This document shows positions 45,193-53,055 of a DNA stretch of 64,000 nucleotides, piece by piece. A program made the position numbers and the translations under genes. A model generated the notes under the pieces. That model ran no database searches. It was not told the DNA's origin and saw only the letters and a program-made list of their open reading frames with translations. How positions within the stretch are numbered: position 1 is the stretch's first letter; each line of letters begins with the position of its first letter. The DNA is from an uncultured Draconibacterium sp. (GTDB lineage: Bacteria; Bacteroidota; Bacteroidia; Bacteroidales; Prolixibacteraceae), in NCBI RefSeq assembly GCF_963674925.1, contig NZ_OY771647.1, positions 3,223,281 through 3,287,280 on the forward strand, read 5' to 3'.

Positions 45193-45891
45193 ATGGCAGA
45201 ATTTTTAACAACCAACGGAATTTCGTACTGGATTGAAAATATAATTATGGAGTCGAAAAGGGAGCTTACATTGGTTTCTCCTTACCTTCAACTATCTAAA
45301 ACCTTTTTTGAAAGATTAAAAGACGCTTCGAATAGAAAAGTTAAAATTGTAATAATTTACGGAAAAGACGATTTAAAACCGAATGAGCGTAATTCGCTTG
45401 CCGAATTAAATGTTGAGTTGTATTTCTTTGAGAACTTGCACGCAAAATGTTATTATAACGAAGGTGATATGGTAATAACTTCCATGAACATGTATGAATT
45501 TTCGGAGAAGAATAACCGTGAGATGGGAGTTCGCATTACTAAAGACGATGATTCAAACCTTTATGAAAAGGCTGTTAAAGAAACCAAATCAATAATCCTT
45601 TCATCAGAGGTAATTCAACTTGCTCGTACAAATCGCCAGTTTTTTAATGAGAAAAACTCGCCAGAGAATAAATCTGAAAACAAAAAGAACAAAAGAGGTT
45701 ATTGCATTCGTTGTGAAGCCCGAATCCCGTATGATATTGAAAGACCCTATTGTTGGGAGTGTTTTGCAACATGGGCTCAATTTGAGAATCCGGAATATGA
45801 AGAAAATGTTTGTCATGGTTGTGGTGAATTTGAGAATACTTCAATGCTAAAACCAGTTTGTTATAACTGCTATAGAAAGTTTGAGAAATAA
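45193..45891 (+). CDS. PLD-like protein with two zinc ribbons
   Basis: A 232-residue protein. Residues about 8-145 form one phospholipase-D-like (HKD) domain with the motif LHAKCYYNEGDMVITSMNM (His83, Lys85, Asn99 region). With only one HKD motif it would need to dimerise, as bacterial PLD nucleases do. After a charged linker, two treble-like zinc ribbons follow: Cys171/174/187/190 and Cys207/210/223/226, each CxxC...CxxC. The zinc ribbons suggest nucleic-acid or protein binding. PLD nucleases occur in several restriction and anti-phage systems, and the place next to a SIR2 gene supports a defence role. A dyad (TCTGCTCCTAATCG / CGAATAAGAGCAGA, 45020-45076) lies in the gap before it. Confidence 0.8.
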   Translation: MAEFLTTNGISYWIENIIMESKRELTLVSPYLQLSKTFFERLKDASNRKVKIVIIYGKDDLKPNERNSLAELNVELYFFENLHAKCYYNEGDMVITSMNMYEFSEKNNREMGVRITKDDDSNLYEKAVKETKSIILSSEVIQLARTNRQFFNEKNSPENKSENKKNKRGYCIRCEARIPYDIERPYCWECFATWAQFENPEYEENVCHGCGEFENTSMLKPVCYNCYRKFEK

Positions 45892-46569
45892 AGGGTTTGG
45901 TATCAGTAGAAAAATAGCTCCGCTCGCGCCTCCCGAAACTTCGGGATGTGATCGGTGTGCAATTCGGCAGAACTTACCCGTTCTTTTTCGGCAGTTTCCC
46001 AATAATAGGAGACCAGAAAATGAATAGACAGATTTCAGAATAGATACTGCATATTATTGGCGTGTGCCATGGCTAACCCCACTTACCAAATTTGTAAAGC
46101 GTTTTTGTTGGTAATAGAAATTTTGGTAAAAATTTGAGAATATCATCGAAACATGCTGCTTTTCTCGAAATATTACTAAAAGTGACAGTAGCAAAATATT
46201 TAAAAGGCTTATTCTTCCGGTAATCCAACCGGACAAAAATTCTTTATCCATGTATTATTTTTTAAAACCCAATTTCCGCTTGTTACAGTTTTGGCGGGTG
46301 CTTCCGAGGTACATCTTTGTTACAAGCGGAGAACCTGCGGCCGGGCCCTTGCCGGGAGAAATCCTGCGCAGGGGATAATCCATTATTTTTTATTTCGATT
46401 TTTACTCCACGGTGCCGCACCTGCGGCTTTACCCCATCAATTTACCGCATATTACTTTTACTGCTTCACGCTGTTTGGTTTCGAACAGAGGAGGGAAGGT
46501 ATTGCCTGGTTTTTTTTGGGTGGGCCCGGCGGTACGGGGAGATTTATACCAATTAAAAAACAACAGATT
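45892..46569. other. Spacer before the HU-like gene
   Basis: No credible gene is seen. There is a tight hairpin (TCCCGAA-AC-TTCGGGA, 45931-45946) and an inverted repeat of 12 bases with one mismatch (46276-46287 with 46318-46329, around CCGCTTGT/ACAAGCGG). A GC-rich, C-rich stretch (about 46330-46530) resembles in composition the long non-coding region at 54.7-55.1 kb. The frame open across the last 280 bases is an upstream extension of the HU gene, not coding by composition. Confidence 0.5.
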
Positions 46570-46950
46570 ATGTCGATTTTATATTCAAAAATTCAACGGG
46601 TGAACCCACGCAACCCACAAGCCGACCGGAAATGGTACCTGGTGCCCAACCGCGTGGAACAAAAAACAGAAAAGGAGATTGCCGAAGCATTGAGTAAAAA
46701 CACCACCTTAAGCCGTGGAGAAGCGGCCCTGGTAGTGGATGAGCTGCAAGCGGTGATCCAGAATGCCCTGCTCGATGGTTACTCGGTACAAATGGTCGAC
46801 TGGGGCTCGTTTCAGCTAACGTTTAACTGCACCGGCACGGATACCGAAGCGGAATGTACAGCCGATAAAATTACATCGGTCAACATCCGTTTCCGCCCCG
46901 GCAAACAGATGAAAGAGGCCCTGTCGAAAGCAACTTTTGTAGCCCGGTAG
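46570..46950 (+). CDS. HU-family DNA-binding protein (HU-HIG type)
   Basis: A 126-residue HU-like protein of the Bacteroidota type with an N-terminal extension. It starts SILYSKIQRVNPRNP and has the conserved RKWYLVPNRVEQ segment, the HU core (EIAEALSKNTTLSRGEAALVVDELQAVIQNALLDGYSVQMVDWGSF) and the DNA-arm region ending VNIRFRPGKQMKEAL. Such proteins bind DNA without strong sequence preference and are often linked to mobile elements. I chose the ATG at 46570; the frame is open for 93 codons upstream, but that stretch is GC-rich non-coding sequence and the family begins at MS-L. A hairpin follows the stop. Confidence 0.85.
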   Translation: MSILYSKIQRVNPRNPQADRKWYLVPNRVEQKTEKEIAEALSKNTTLSRGEAALVVDELQAVIQNALLDGYSVQMVDWGSFQLTFNCTGTDTEAECTADKITSVNIRFRPGKQMKEALSKATFVAR

Positions 46951-46975
46951 TGCCCGTTTTCTGTTATACTACCAC

Positions 46976-47003
46976 AACCTCCCGGCAGCTTGGTCGGGAG
47001 GTT
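46976..47003 (+). terminator. Hairpin after the HU-like gene
   Basis: AACCTCCCG (46976-46984) and CGGGAGGTT (46995-47003) form a perfect 9-bp stem with a 10-base loop. No T tract follows, so termination would be Rho-independent only in a weak form. Confidence 0.5.
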
Positions 47004-47374
47004 GCTGCCCGGAATTCATCAAAGTCTTTTCCGGAAATCTTCTTGTTCTTTTAAGAAAATCTTCCTGATGAAGTAGAGAATTCTTCTTCGTGTTTTGTTG
47101 GGAAGTTCTTGATGAAGTTATTTCGGTTGGATTTATTTAATTTTTACCGGTTGTACTTTTAACTGCCGCATGGCAATAATAAGTTTATCCCAAAATTTCT
47201 TCTGGAGTTAAAGCCGATACTTCAACAAAGGATCAGATTGAACGAAATAGAAAAAACTAAGCTGCGAACTAATTTTTTAAAAAGTATAAAAAGAAAACAG
47301 CAGCGTTTAAAAACTCTAATTTCAAATATTCTATTTTTACTTAGTGTAAGTATTGTGCAATATCCGTAAAAAGA

Positions 47375-47406
47375 ATTGTTGTATTTGTTTTTAATTTGTA
47401 CTTTTG
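47375..47406 (+). promoter_or_regulatory. Bacteroidota-type promoter of the AAA-RloB pair
   Basis: TACTTTTG (47399-47406) matches the TAnnTTTG -7 box exactly, and ATTG (47375-47378) stands 20 bases upstream at the -33 position. The AAA start codon is 29 bases downstream. Confidence 0.55.
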
Positions 47407-47435
47407 TAAAATAATTGCAATAAATCAAAATAGAG

Positions 47436-48710
47436 ATGATACTTGAGCTTAAAATTCAGAATTTCCTTTCATTTAAAAATGAAACTGTTTTTAGTTTTGA
47501 GGCGACCTCCGATAAAGCACTTGAAGATTATTATGTAGCCGAAATGCCTGATGGTACCAGGATCTTAAAAATGGCTATGGTGTATGGAGCTAATGCTTCC
47601 GGTAAGAGTAATTTAATAAATACGTTCGAGTTCCTGAATCGTTTTATTGAGCGTATTCCTGATGAAAAAGAAGGAGGGACTCTTTTCGAACCGTTTAATT
47701 TTGCTGAAACGGCTACTCAACCGGGGCGGTTTGAGTTGCTTTTCTACGTTGCCGGTAAAAAACACCGATACCAATTGGTTGTAGATAAAAATATTGTTTT
47801 AGAGGAGAAACTATTTGTATATCCGGGAAGTCAGCCTGCAGCAGTATTCAATCGATATTACAATGCTGATAAAAAAGTTTCAATAGTAGAATTTGGATCG
47901 AAGATTAGAATATCAAACCAGGCAGTTGAAGCTATTCAGTTAAAAACGCTTAAAAATGCATCCGTATTTTCAGCATATAAACAGGTGAATCTCTCCATTA
48001 GTGAATTGGATTCGGTTATGGAGTGGATTGGAAGTCAGTTTTTGAATAGTATAGACCCATACATGGATTTAACCAGTTATTGTGGTAATGCTATTAAAGA
48101 TAATGTGGATATGAAGATGCTTGCACTTCGATTTTTGAAGGAATCAGCCTTTAATATCACCGATGTTTTATTTGAAGATCGGATGCGGAAGGTTCCTGAA
48201 GAACTTTTGAATGTTTTGGAAACAATGCCAATTTCGGATGAAGAACGTGCAATGATAAAAAGGGAAAAAGCAGTTCATTTTGATGAGACTTTTTTTACTC
48301 ATCGTGTGGTTAATGATGGGAAAGAGGAGTTTTTTAACATGACAGAGCATCGACAATCGCAAGGTACACTTCGTTATTATAGCCTGGCAGCACCATTTTT
48401 TCAGGCTATAAAAAAGAATGCTTTTTTACCGATTGACGAGATTGGATCTGCTTTGCACCCCTTGTTGGTAATTCACTTCCTAAAGGAATTTTTGCAGAAG
48501 TCGAAACAGGCACAGTTACTTTTTACTACGCATAATATGTCTTTATTAAACGAAAAGGATATACTTCGTAAAGATGCAATCTGGTTTACCGAGAAAGGCG
48601 AAAATGGAGCAACGGATCTCTACTCACTGGCTAATTTTAATTTTAGAAAAGAGTTGTCGTTTTTTAATGCATATAAAATTGGGAAGTTTGGGGGGATTCC
48701 TGAATTGTAG
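47436..48710 (+). CDS. AAA ATPase of an AbiL/RloAB-like defence system
   Basis: A 424-residue SMC/ABC-like ATPase (AAA_15/AAA_21 class). The Walker A motif is YGANASGKSNL (Lys57), the ABC-type signature region is RQSQGTLRYYSL, and Walker B is FLPIDEIGSALHP, followed by the switch FTTHN. The opening ILELKIQNFLSFKNETVFSFEA is typical of RloA/AbiLi proteins. The partner RloB begins 3 bases after the stop, so this is the two-gene ATPase plus TOPRIM-like nuclease layout known from AbiL and RloAB. The ATPase would sense infection and release or activate the nuclease, by analogy. The gene has its own promoter and looks intact, but its partner is interrupted. Confidence 0.88.
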   Translation: MILELKIQNFLSFKNETVFSFEATSDKALEDYYVAEMPDGTRILKMAMVYGANASGKSNLINTFEFLNRFIERIPDEKEGGTLFEPFNFAETATQPGRFELLFYVAGKKHRYQLVVDKNIVLEEKLFVYPGSQPAAVFNRYYNADKKVSIVEFGSKIRISNQAVEAIQLKTLKNASVFSAYKQVNLSISELDSVMEWIGSQFLNSIDPYMDLTSYCGNAIKDNVDMKMLALRFLKESAFNITDVLFEDRMRKVPEELLNVLETMPISDEERAMIKREKAVHFDETFFTHRVVNDGKEEFFNMTEHRQSQGTLRYYSLAAPFFQAIKKNAFLPIDEIGSALHPLLVIHFLKEFLQKSKQAQLLFTTHNMSLLNEKDILRKDAIWFTEKGENGATDLYSLANFNFRKELSFFNAYKIGKFGGIPEL

Positions 48711-48713
48711 CCT

Positions 48714-49319
48714 ATGAGAAACATCGGAAAGAAATGGAATCTTCGAAAACGTTATGCAGTGCTTGGAGATGGTATAACAGAGCAATGGTACCTGCAACAT
48801 TTAAAAGAATATAAAGGATATAGATATAAAGTTAGTCCTTCATTATTTGCCGATGTGGGTATCGAAAAAGAAGGAGGCATTATTGATGGTCTCTTGTCCG
48901 AAGGATACGACCAGGTTACTTATCTGACGGATTTTGATACCATTATTTCTCAGGGAAAACAGAAGCAGTTTGAGAAATTCATGCAAAAATATGGTAAGAA
49001 GAAGAATGTACTCATTTGCGAAACTATGCCTGCGATTGAACTGTGGTTCTTGCTGCATTTTACCTATACGACTCGTGAATTTCCGGATTGTAACCAGGTT
49101 GAACAATAATTAAAAAAGTACCTGCCGGATTATGAGAAAAGAAAATCATTTTTGGAGAAGAAGGCATGGTTTGAGGAATTATTAAAAGGAGAATCTGATG
49201 CAATGGAACGGGCAGAAACGCTATTAAAACAGATAGCAGAAGGAGTAACCGGAGTTCATTTCCCGTATTCCAAAATACCTGAGGCTTTGCAGGAATTTGA
49301 ACGACAGAGAAGTAACTGA
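48714..49319 (+). pseudogene. rloB: RloB-family TOPRIM-like nuclease with in-frame stop
   Basis: The frame encodes an RloB protein: RYAVLGDGITEQWYLQHL holds the TOPRIM-type Glu (Glu23), TDFDT the Asp pair (Asp73, Asp75), and CETMPAIELWFLLHF a later conserved motif. After codon 131 (QVEQ) a TAA at 49107-49109 interrupts the frame, yet the same frame goes on without further stops for 69 codons (LKKYLPDYEKRKSFLEKK... to ALQEFERQRSN, stop 49317-49319), matching the RloB C-terminus. A single substitution (for example GAA to TAA) explains it. The catalytic part could still be made as a 131-residue product. Hence the system is either recently dead or tolerates the truncation. Confidence 0.8.
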
Positions 49320-49577
49320 ATGATTTGTAGAGAGGTATTTAGATTATTAGATAATATGACATATAACAATGAAAATCGGAACTGGTGTCATCGCTAAATT
49401 TTGAATTGATTAAAAGTAAAGAGCCACCCAAAGGTAGCCCTCTTACTAAGTATTTATTTCTCAATAAAAACGATTGGAAGATTTTCTTCCTTTTCAAATG
49501 TAGTAAATTATAAATTCAGAATTAATATTAACAACATTAATAGAACCTATTAATTTCGAATATTCATTTCTAATAGC

Positions 49578-49676
49578 TTAATAGGAATGTCTTTTTTTTA
49601 GGTTTTGTTTCTGAGAGAATCCTGTAGATGAAAGTATCATAATGATTAAAATTGATAGAACCTGAAACTTTTTCAT
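49578..49676 (-). pseudogene. Signal-peptide mini-frame, probable gene relic
   Basis: Thirty-two codons start MKKFQVLSILI, continue through a hydrophobic stretch to SSTGFSQ (a clear signal peptide with cleavage site), and stop shortly after an A8 run. It looks like the 5' end of a secreted-protein gene whose remainder has been lost or shifted. The body cannot be identified. Confidence 0.35.
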
Positions 49677-49701
49677 GGCCTTTATATTTTATAGGAAGAA
49701 A

Positions 49702-49721
49702 GGGCAGTTCAACAACTGCCC
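49702..49721 (-). terminator. Perfect hairpin GGGCAGTT-CAAC-AACTGCCC
   Basis: The 8-bp stem with a 4-base loop lies just upstream (minus strand) of the signal-peptide relic. Read on the minus strand it is followed by TTTCTTCC, so it is a terminator or leader hairpin. Confidence 0.5.
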
Positions 49722-49892
49722 TTAAACTAATGTTAACCCCCAAACACACAATTGGTCAGAACGACCAACTACTTATGTATACATCGGAAAGAATTAAAGG
49801 TTTCATGCTCTTTTATTGTGGGATTTAATTTATAAATGTATTTATTCGGTATTTCAGGCTTCTGGCGGATACGTGGTTAAATGGATTGTTTG

Positions 49893-50085
49893 TTACTTTT
49901 GAGCTCCAGTTCGTTGAAGGATTAGTCTGGCATGTTTATCATTAAATTCTGTCAAAGTTACTTCGTCATCAGGAATAGTCAAGGGCGGCTGAAATTGAAA
50001 AATATGTAATTGGTACAGTTCGTCAAATGAGAGTTAGTTAAGGTCTTTCTTATATGGCTTCAATTGGATATTTTTGCAAAAAAAA
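49893..50085 (-). pseudogene. Unidentified coding relic
   Basis: On the minus strand a frame reads LSFDELYQLHIFQFQPPL, then TIPDDEVTLTEFNDKHARLI, then LQRTGAQK and a stop. Upstream in the same frame, past one stop, NIQLKPYKKDLN continues similar coding-like sequence. It has no start and looks like the C-terminal end of a decayed gene, perhaps a transposase. I cannot name the family. Confidence 0.3.
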
Positions 50086-50090
50086 AATCC

Positions 50091-50128
50091 TAAATGTCCA
50101 GTTTTTACATTAATAAACTGGACATTTA
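50091..50128. promoter_or_regulatory. 14-bp palindromic operator before the DUF6088 relic
   Basis: TAAATGTCCAGTTT (50091-50104) and AAACTGGACATTTA (50115-50128) are exact complements with a 10-base centre. It stands 27 bases before the ATG of the DUF6088 relic. AbiEi-type antitoxins are known to bind inverted repeats in their own promoter, so an autoregulatory operator is the natural reading. Confidence 0.6.
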
Positions 50129-50154
50129 GTTATGTTACTGGAAAGTGTTGTTGC

Positions 50155-50304
50155 ATGAAAACTATTGATTATGTGAGAGATATTATAGATCGGCTGCCTT
50201 GAAGGTATGTATTTAACTATGGTGATTTGATGTCAGAGGTGAATAAAAAGGAGGCCGTAATAAAAAGTCTGAATAATTTGTCGGCAAATCTAACTTATCG
50301 TTGA
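50155..50304 (+). pseudogene. DUF6088 (AbiEi-like antitoxin) remnant
   Basis: From the ATG at 50155 the frame reads MKTIDYVRDIIDRLP, then a TGA stop (50200-50202), then RYVFNYGDLMSEVNKKEAVIKSLNNL and ends at 50304. This matches the winged-helix start of DUF6088 proteins (usually DY...LPKGYVFTY...VNKKEAIIKALN), which pair with AbiEii-type nucleotidyltransferase toxins. The remaining antitoxin and any toxin gene are missing, so this is a relic of a type IV toxin-antitoxin pair. Confidence 0.6.
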
Positions 50305-50549
50305 CCTCCCGTTTTTCATCCTTATTTTTTCATTATTGCCTGTAAATACTTCTACTGAATTATATATCAATTGTTATTCTTAGTCCTGATAATTAATAGA
50401 TCGTAACTCCCGAATTTCAAGTAAATACTCATTTATTTCTGATGCTCTTCTCATCCAACACCTCGTTGGTTAAAACCCCGTTTTATCCAATCATTTCCAG
50501 GGAGATGATTGGAATTTTTTTCGTTTTAAATCATTCATTGTTATTGCGT

Positions 50550-51383
50550 ATGGAACACTATGCTAATGTTATTACCGACCTGGAGGAAAGTCTGAAGCAA
50601 ATAACGAAGGCTTCTGATTGTATGCTAACCACTGCAAAGCTGGCGATCAAACGGTGCAGAGTCGCCCTGGTTGAGTTGAAGAAGATGATGACTATTCATG
50701 GCTTTCCGGACGTACAATCAGAAATTCATTTTTTTAAGGAGACAAAACCAGTTGTTTTTAGCTATCTTCTGTATTATCAAAAACTTCTCGAACTGGAAAG
50801 TTACCGTTCCTCTCAGGGAACACAAGGGATGAAACGATTCCTAAAGGAGAAGCTGGAAGAAGTTCAGGGATACATGGAGGAACATATCGAGACGGTTAAA
50901 TATTATCATAGTGGCTTTACCTATTTAGACCGTTTGTACTTTGTCAGGGATACGGAAGAGATTCCTATTGAACTGAGAGGAGAGTACTATCTAATGGACC
51001 AGGAATTTAATACCTGGCAAGATTATAATTTTTCAGTGATACGTGCCAATGAAATGTTGCTGAAGTATTTATATCATGAAATTTTCAAATTGGAAAGCAC
51101 GGAAGGTAATTATAATTTTCAGCAGGTGAGCCAGTTTACCTGGACAGCCAATAAAATTGATTTAGTGGAATTGATTTATGCGCTCTATTATTCAAAGGCT
51201 GTCAATAATGGTAATATTACGATCAAAGAGTTGGGAAATCTGATCGGACAGCTCTTTAATGTTGAAATCTCAAAAGATGTTTACCGCTATTATATCGAAA
51301 TTCAGCAGCGAAAAATTGAACAGACAAAATTTATCGGTCATCTGCAATCAGTTCTTCAACAACAAATTGATCAAAACATCTGA
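50550..51383 (+). CDS. rteC: RteC-like regulator of a conjugative element
   Basis: A 277-residue protein of the RteC family, which in CTnDOT activates the excision operon and so controls conjugative transfer. The ATG at 50550 (MEHYANVITDLEESLKQI) is preferred, since the 36 in-frame codons before it do not resemble the family. The N-terminal half is helical (TTAKLAIKRCRVALVELKKMM, LYYQKLLELESYR). The C-terminal half has FQQVSQFTWTANKIDLVELIYALYYSKAVNNG and IKELGNLIGQLFNVEISKDVYRYY, the part that binds DNA in RteC. It marks the left part of the integrative element. No tetracycline-type regulators rteA/rteB are seen nearby. Confidence 0.88.
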   Translation: MEHYANVITDLEESLKQITKASDCMLTTAKLAIKRCRVALVELKKMMTIHGFPDVQSEIHFFKETKPVVFSYLLYYQKLLELESYRSSQGTQGMKRFLKEKLEEVQGYMEEHIETVKYYHSGFTYLDRLYFVRDTEEIPIELRGEYYLMDQEFNTWQDYNFSVIRANEMLLKYLYHEIFKLESTEGNYNFQQVSQFTWTANKIDLVELIYALYYSKAVNNGNITIKELGNLIGQLFNVEISKDVYRYYIEIQQRKIEQTKFIGHLQSVLQQQIDQNI

Positions 51384-51523
51384 AAATAAACAGATTCTCG
51401 TTTTTTATTGCTATTTGGTAAACAATAAAAATTCCCCAAGCTGACAATAACTTGATAACATTTAAAATTTTGGGGTTGCAAATTTGGTCGTATTTAGAAC
51501 GAACAATTTAAAATTGAACAGTT

Positions 51524-51820
51524 ATGCCAACAGAAATTGTAACCACCGACGATCTTCGGGAATTCAAACTCGATCTGATCAAAGAAATCAAACAGCTCTT
51601 CGCGGCCCATCACGGGCAACCCACCAAAAAATGGTTAAAATCCTACGAAGTCAGAAAGTTGCTGGGGATCTCACCTGGTACATTACAAAACCTGCGTGTA
51701 AATGGTACTTTGCCCTTTACTAAAATTGGTGGCGTGATTTTCTATGACAGTGAAGAGATCCAAAAAATGATGATGGAAAACAGAGTCCAAAACCGCTTTG
51801 AGTTTGGGCGCAGGAAATGA
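51524..51820 (+). CDS. Excisionase-type HTH protein
   Basis: A 98-residue protein with a helix-turn-helix of the MerR/excisionase class: KKWLKSYEVRKLLGISPGTLQNLRVNGTLPFTKIGGVIFYDSEEIQKMM. The N-terminal 35 residues are a helical extension. Proteins of this kind are standard in Bacteroidota conjugative elements next to replication genes and act as excision or transcription factors. Its stop overlaps the ATG of the next gene by 4 bases (51817-51820), showing translational coupling. Confidence 0.88.
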   Translation: MPTEIVTTDDLREFKLDLIKEIKQLFAAHHGQPTKKWLKSYEVRKLLGISPGTLQNLRVNGTLPFTKIGGVIFYDSEEIQKMMMENRVQNRFEFGRRK

Positions 51821-52356
51821 ACTATATCAAACACCAAACCGCTTTATTTGAACGGTTTGCTGATGATACCAGGATCACGCCATTTCATATCAGTCTTTAT
51901 TTCGCACTGTTCCAGTTATGGAATAGAAACCGTTTCAGGAATCCTTTTCCTATTCTGAGGGAAGAAGTGATGCACCTGGCGCATATCGGTTCTACCAACA
52001 CCTATGCAAAATGTATAAAACAGCTTCGTTTGTGGGGCTATATTGATTATACCTCCTCAGGAAACGTGTATACCGGTTGGAAAGTTTCCTGTATCACATT
52101 TGATACCGGAACTGCGACAAGAACTGCGACAAGAACTGATCCCGGAACTGATACCGGAACTGCGACCGGAACTGCGACCGGAAGTGATACTACAAGTGCG
52201 ACCGGAACTGCGACGGTATATAAGGAAATAAACAATACAAACAGAACAAATAGTACTAAACAGGATCACCATAAAATCGTTAAAAATGGAAAGCAAAAGA
52301 AATCCACAGGGCGCTTCCACATCAACAACGACAAAGATTATTCGGAACCCTTATAA
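51817..52356 (+). CDS. Replication-type protein with tetrapeptide-repeat linker
   Basis: A 179-residue protein. Residues 1-95 form a winged-helix-like domain (ITPFHISLYFALFQLWNRNRF, EEVMHLAHIGSTNTYAKCIKQLRLWGYIDY) as in DnaD/RepA-like primosomal proteins of these elements. Residues 99-134 are nine tetrapeptides of the form (G/R)T(A/D)(T/P), encoded by a 12-bp DNA repeat. The tail (about 135-179) is basic and hydrophilic. The next gene, a DnaC-like ATPase, starts 71 bases inside its 3' end in another frame. The two probably act together to load a helicase during replication of the excised circle (inference from gene order in such elements). Confidence 0.75.
   Translation: MNYIKHQTALFERFADDTRITPFHISLYFALFQLWNRNRFRNPFPILREEVMHLAHIGSTNTYAKCIKQLRLWGYIDYTSSGNVYTGWKVSCITFDTGTATRTATRTDPGTDTGTATGTATGSDTTSATGTATVYKEINNTNRTNSTKQDHHKIVKNGKQKKSTGRFHINNDKDYSEPL
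52108..52215 (+). repeat. 12-bp coding tandem repeat, nine units
   Basis: Nine consecutive 12-base units of the type GGAACTGCGACC fill 52108-52215 without a break. Variation falls mainly at the first, third and fourth codons (GGA/AGA, GCG/GAT, ACC/ACA/CCC). Slippage here would change the linker length in steps of four residues without shifting frame. Confidence 0.9.
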
Positions 52357-53002
52357 AGAAATTGCTCAGTTTAAAAATGGAATGTTCCGTTTTAATTTTA
52401 CCGAAAGCAGAAACTGGCTGGAAGACCAGGGGAAACAAATTTTTGGTTTGCACTTTTATATCGATCCGCTTGATCATCCATTGATTCATGATCTCCTGAT
52501 TTATGCCATTGGAGACAAGGAAACGGCTCGAATACGAAACGTGGATCTGAATAAAGGGATTCTGCTCACCGGACCGGTTGGATGCGGTAAAACATCGATT
52601 ATGATGCTCATTCGTTATTTCTTTCCTCCCGATAAAAAGTATCGGATAAAATCCACGCGTAAAATTAGTTTTGAATTTGAGAGTGACGGTTTTAAAGTGA
52701 TAAAACGTTATGCCCCTGAATCCGAAATGAAAAATACAAAATTACGCTCACCCAATTATTGTTTTGATGACCTTGGAATTGAACAGGTACAAAAACACTT
52801 TGGGAATGAGTGTGATGTGATGGGTGAGATTCTTCTCAGCCGGTATGATTTGTTTATCTCGGAAAAAGTGATGACACATATTACTACCAATCTGTCTGCA
52901 TCCGAAATTGAGCAGCGTTATGGTAATCGTGTTCGTAGCCGAATGCGAGCCATGTTTAATCTGATGGCCTTTAGCAAGAGTAGCGAGGATAAGAGAATTT
53001 GA
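52286..53002 (+). CDS. DnaC-like AAA ATPase
   Basis: A 238-residue ATPase with Walker A GPVGCGKTS (Lys102), Walker B YCFDDLG (Asp161, Asp162), sensor THITTN and an arginine-finger region RYGNRVRSRMRAMFN, as in DnaC/IstB helicase loaders. The first 30 residues overlap the preceding gene's 3' end and are basic and low in structure. The family part starts near FRFNFTESRNWLE. It is expected to load the replicative helicase for the conjugative element. The stop lies inside the hipBA control region. Confidence 0.85.
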   Translation: MESKRNPQGASTSTTTKIIRNPYKEIAQFKNGMFRFNFTESRNWLEDQGKQIFGLHFYIDPLDHPLIHDLLIYAIGDKETARIRNVDLNKGILLTGPVGCGKTSIMMLIRYFFPPDKKYRIKSTRKISFEFESDGFKVIKRYAPESEMKNTKLRSPNYCFDDLGIEQVQKHFGNECDVMGEILLSRYDLFISEKVMTHITTNLSASEIEQRYGNRVRSRMRAMFNLMAFSKSSEDKRI

Positions 53003-53003
53003 A

Positions 53004-53055
53004 ATGTTGAATATTATCAACTAAATATTTATATTTGTGGAAAATAATCAACATT
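53004..53055 (+). promoter_or_regulatory. hipBA promoter and operator
   Basis: TATATTTG (53030-53037) is an exact TAnnTTTG -7 box, with TTG (53007-53009) 20 bases upstream. GTTGA (53006-53010), TCAAC (53017-53021) and TCAAC (53048-53052) are three copies of one half-site; the outer words are TATTATCAAC and AATAATCAAC. They cover the -33 region and the start site, as expected for repression by HipB. Confidence 0.6.

Larger units (their letters stand above)
46951..47435. other. Spacer between HU-like and AAA genes
   Basis: Apart from the hairpin just after the HU gene and a good promoter close to the AAA gene (47375-47406), no gene or element is recognisable in this A+T-rich stretch. Confidence 0.5.
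49320..50549. other. Gene graveyard between defence genes and the conjugative element
   Basis: No intact gene lies here. In order it holds a degenerate terminator-like hairpin (about 49418-49446), a minus-strand mini-frame with a signal peptide (49578-49676), a perfect hairpin (49702-49721), a minus-strand coding relic (about 49893-50085), a 14-bp palindrome (50091-50128) and a DUF6088 relic (50155-50304). The last part up to the rteC start is A+T-rich. Confidence 0.6.

Noticed and set aside
46291..46569. N-terminal extension of the HU-like protein by 93 residues
   Set aside because: The sequence is GC-rich non-coding in character, and the family starts at the ATG at 46570.
52043..52320. Frames open on both strands over the 12-bp repeat
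   Set aside because: They are repeat shadows; only the frame of the winged-helix protein has a proper start, coupling and family features.
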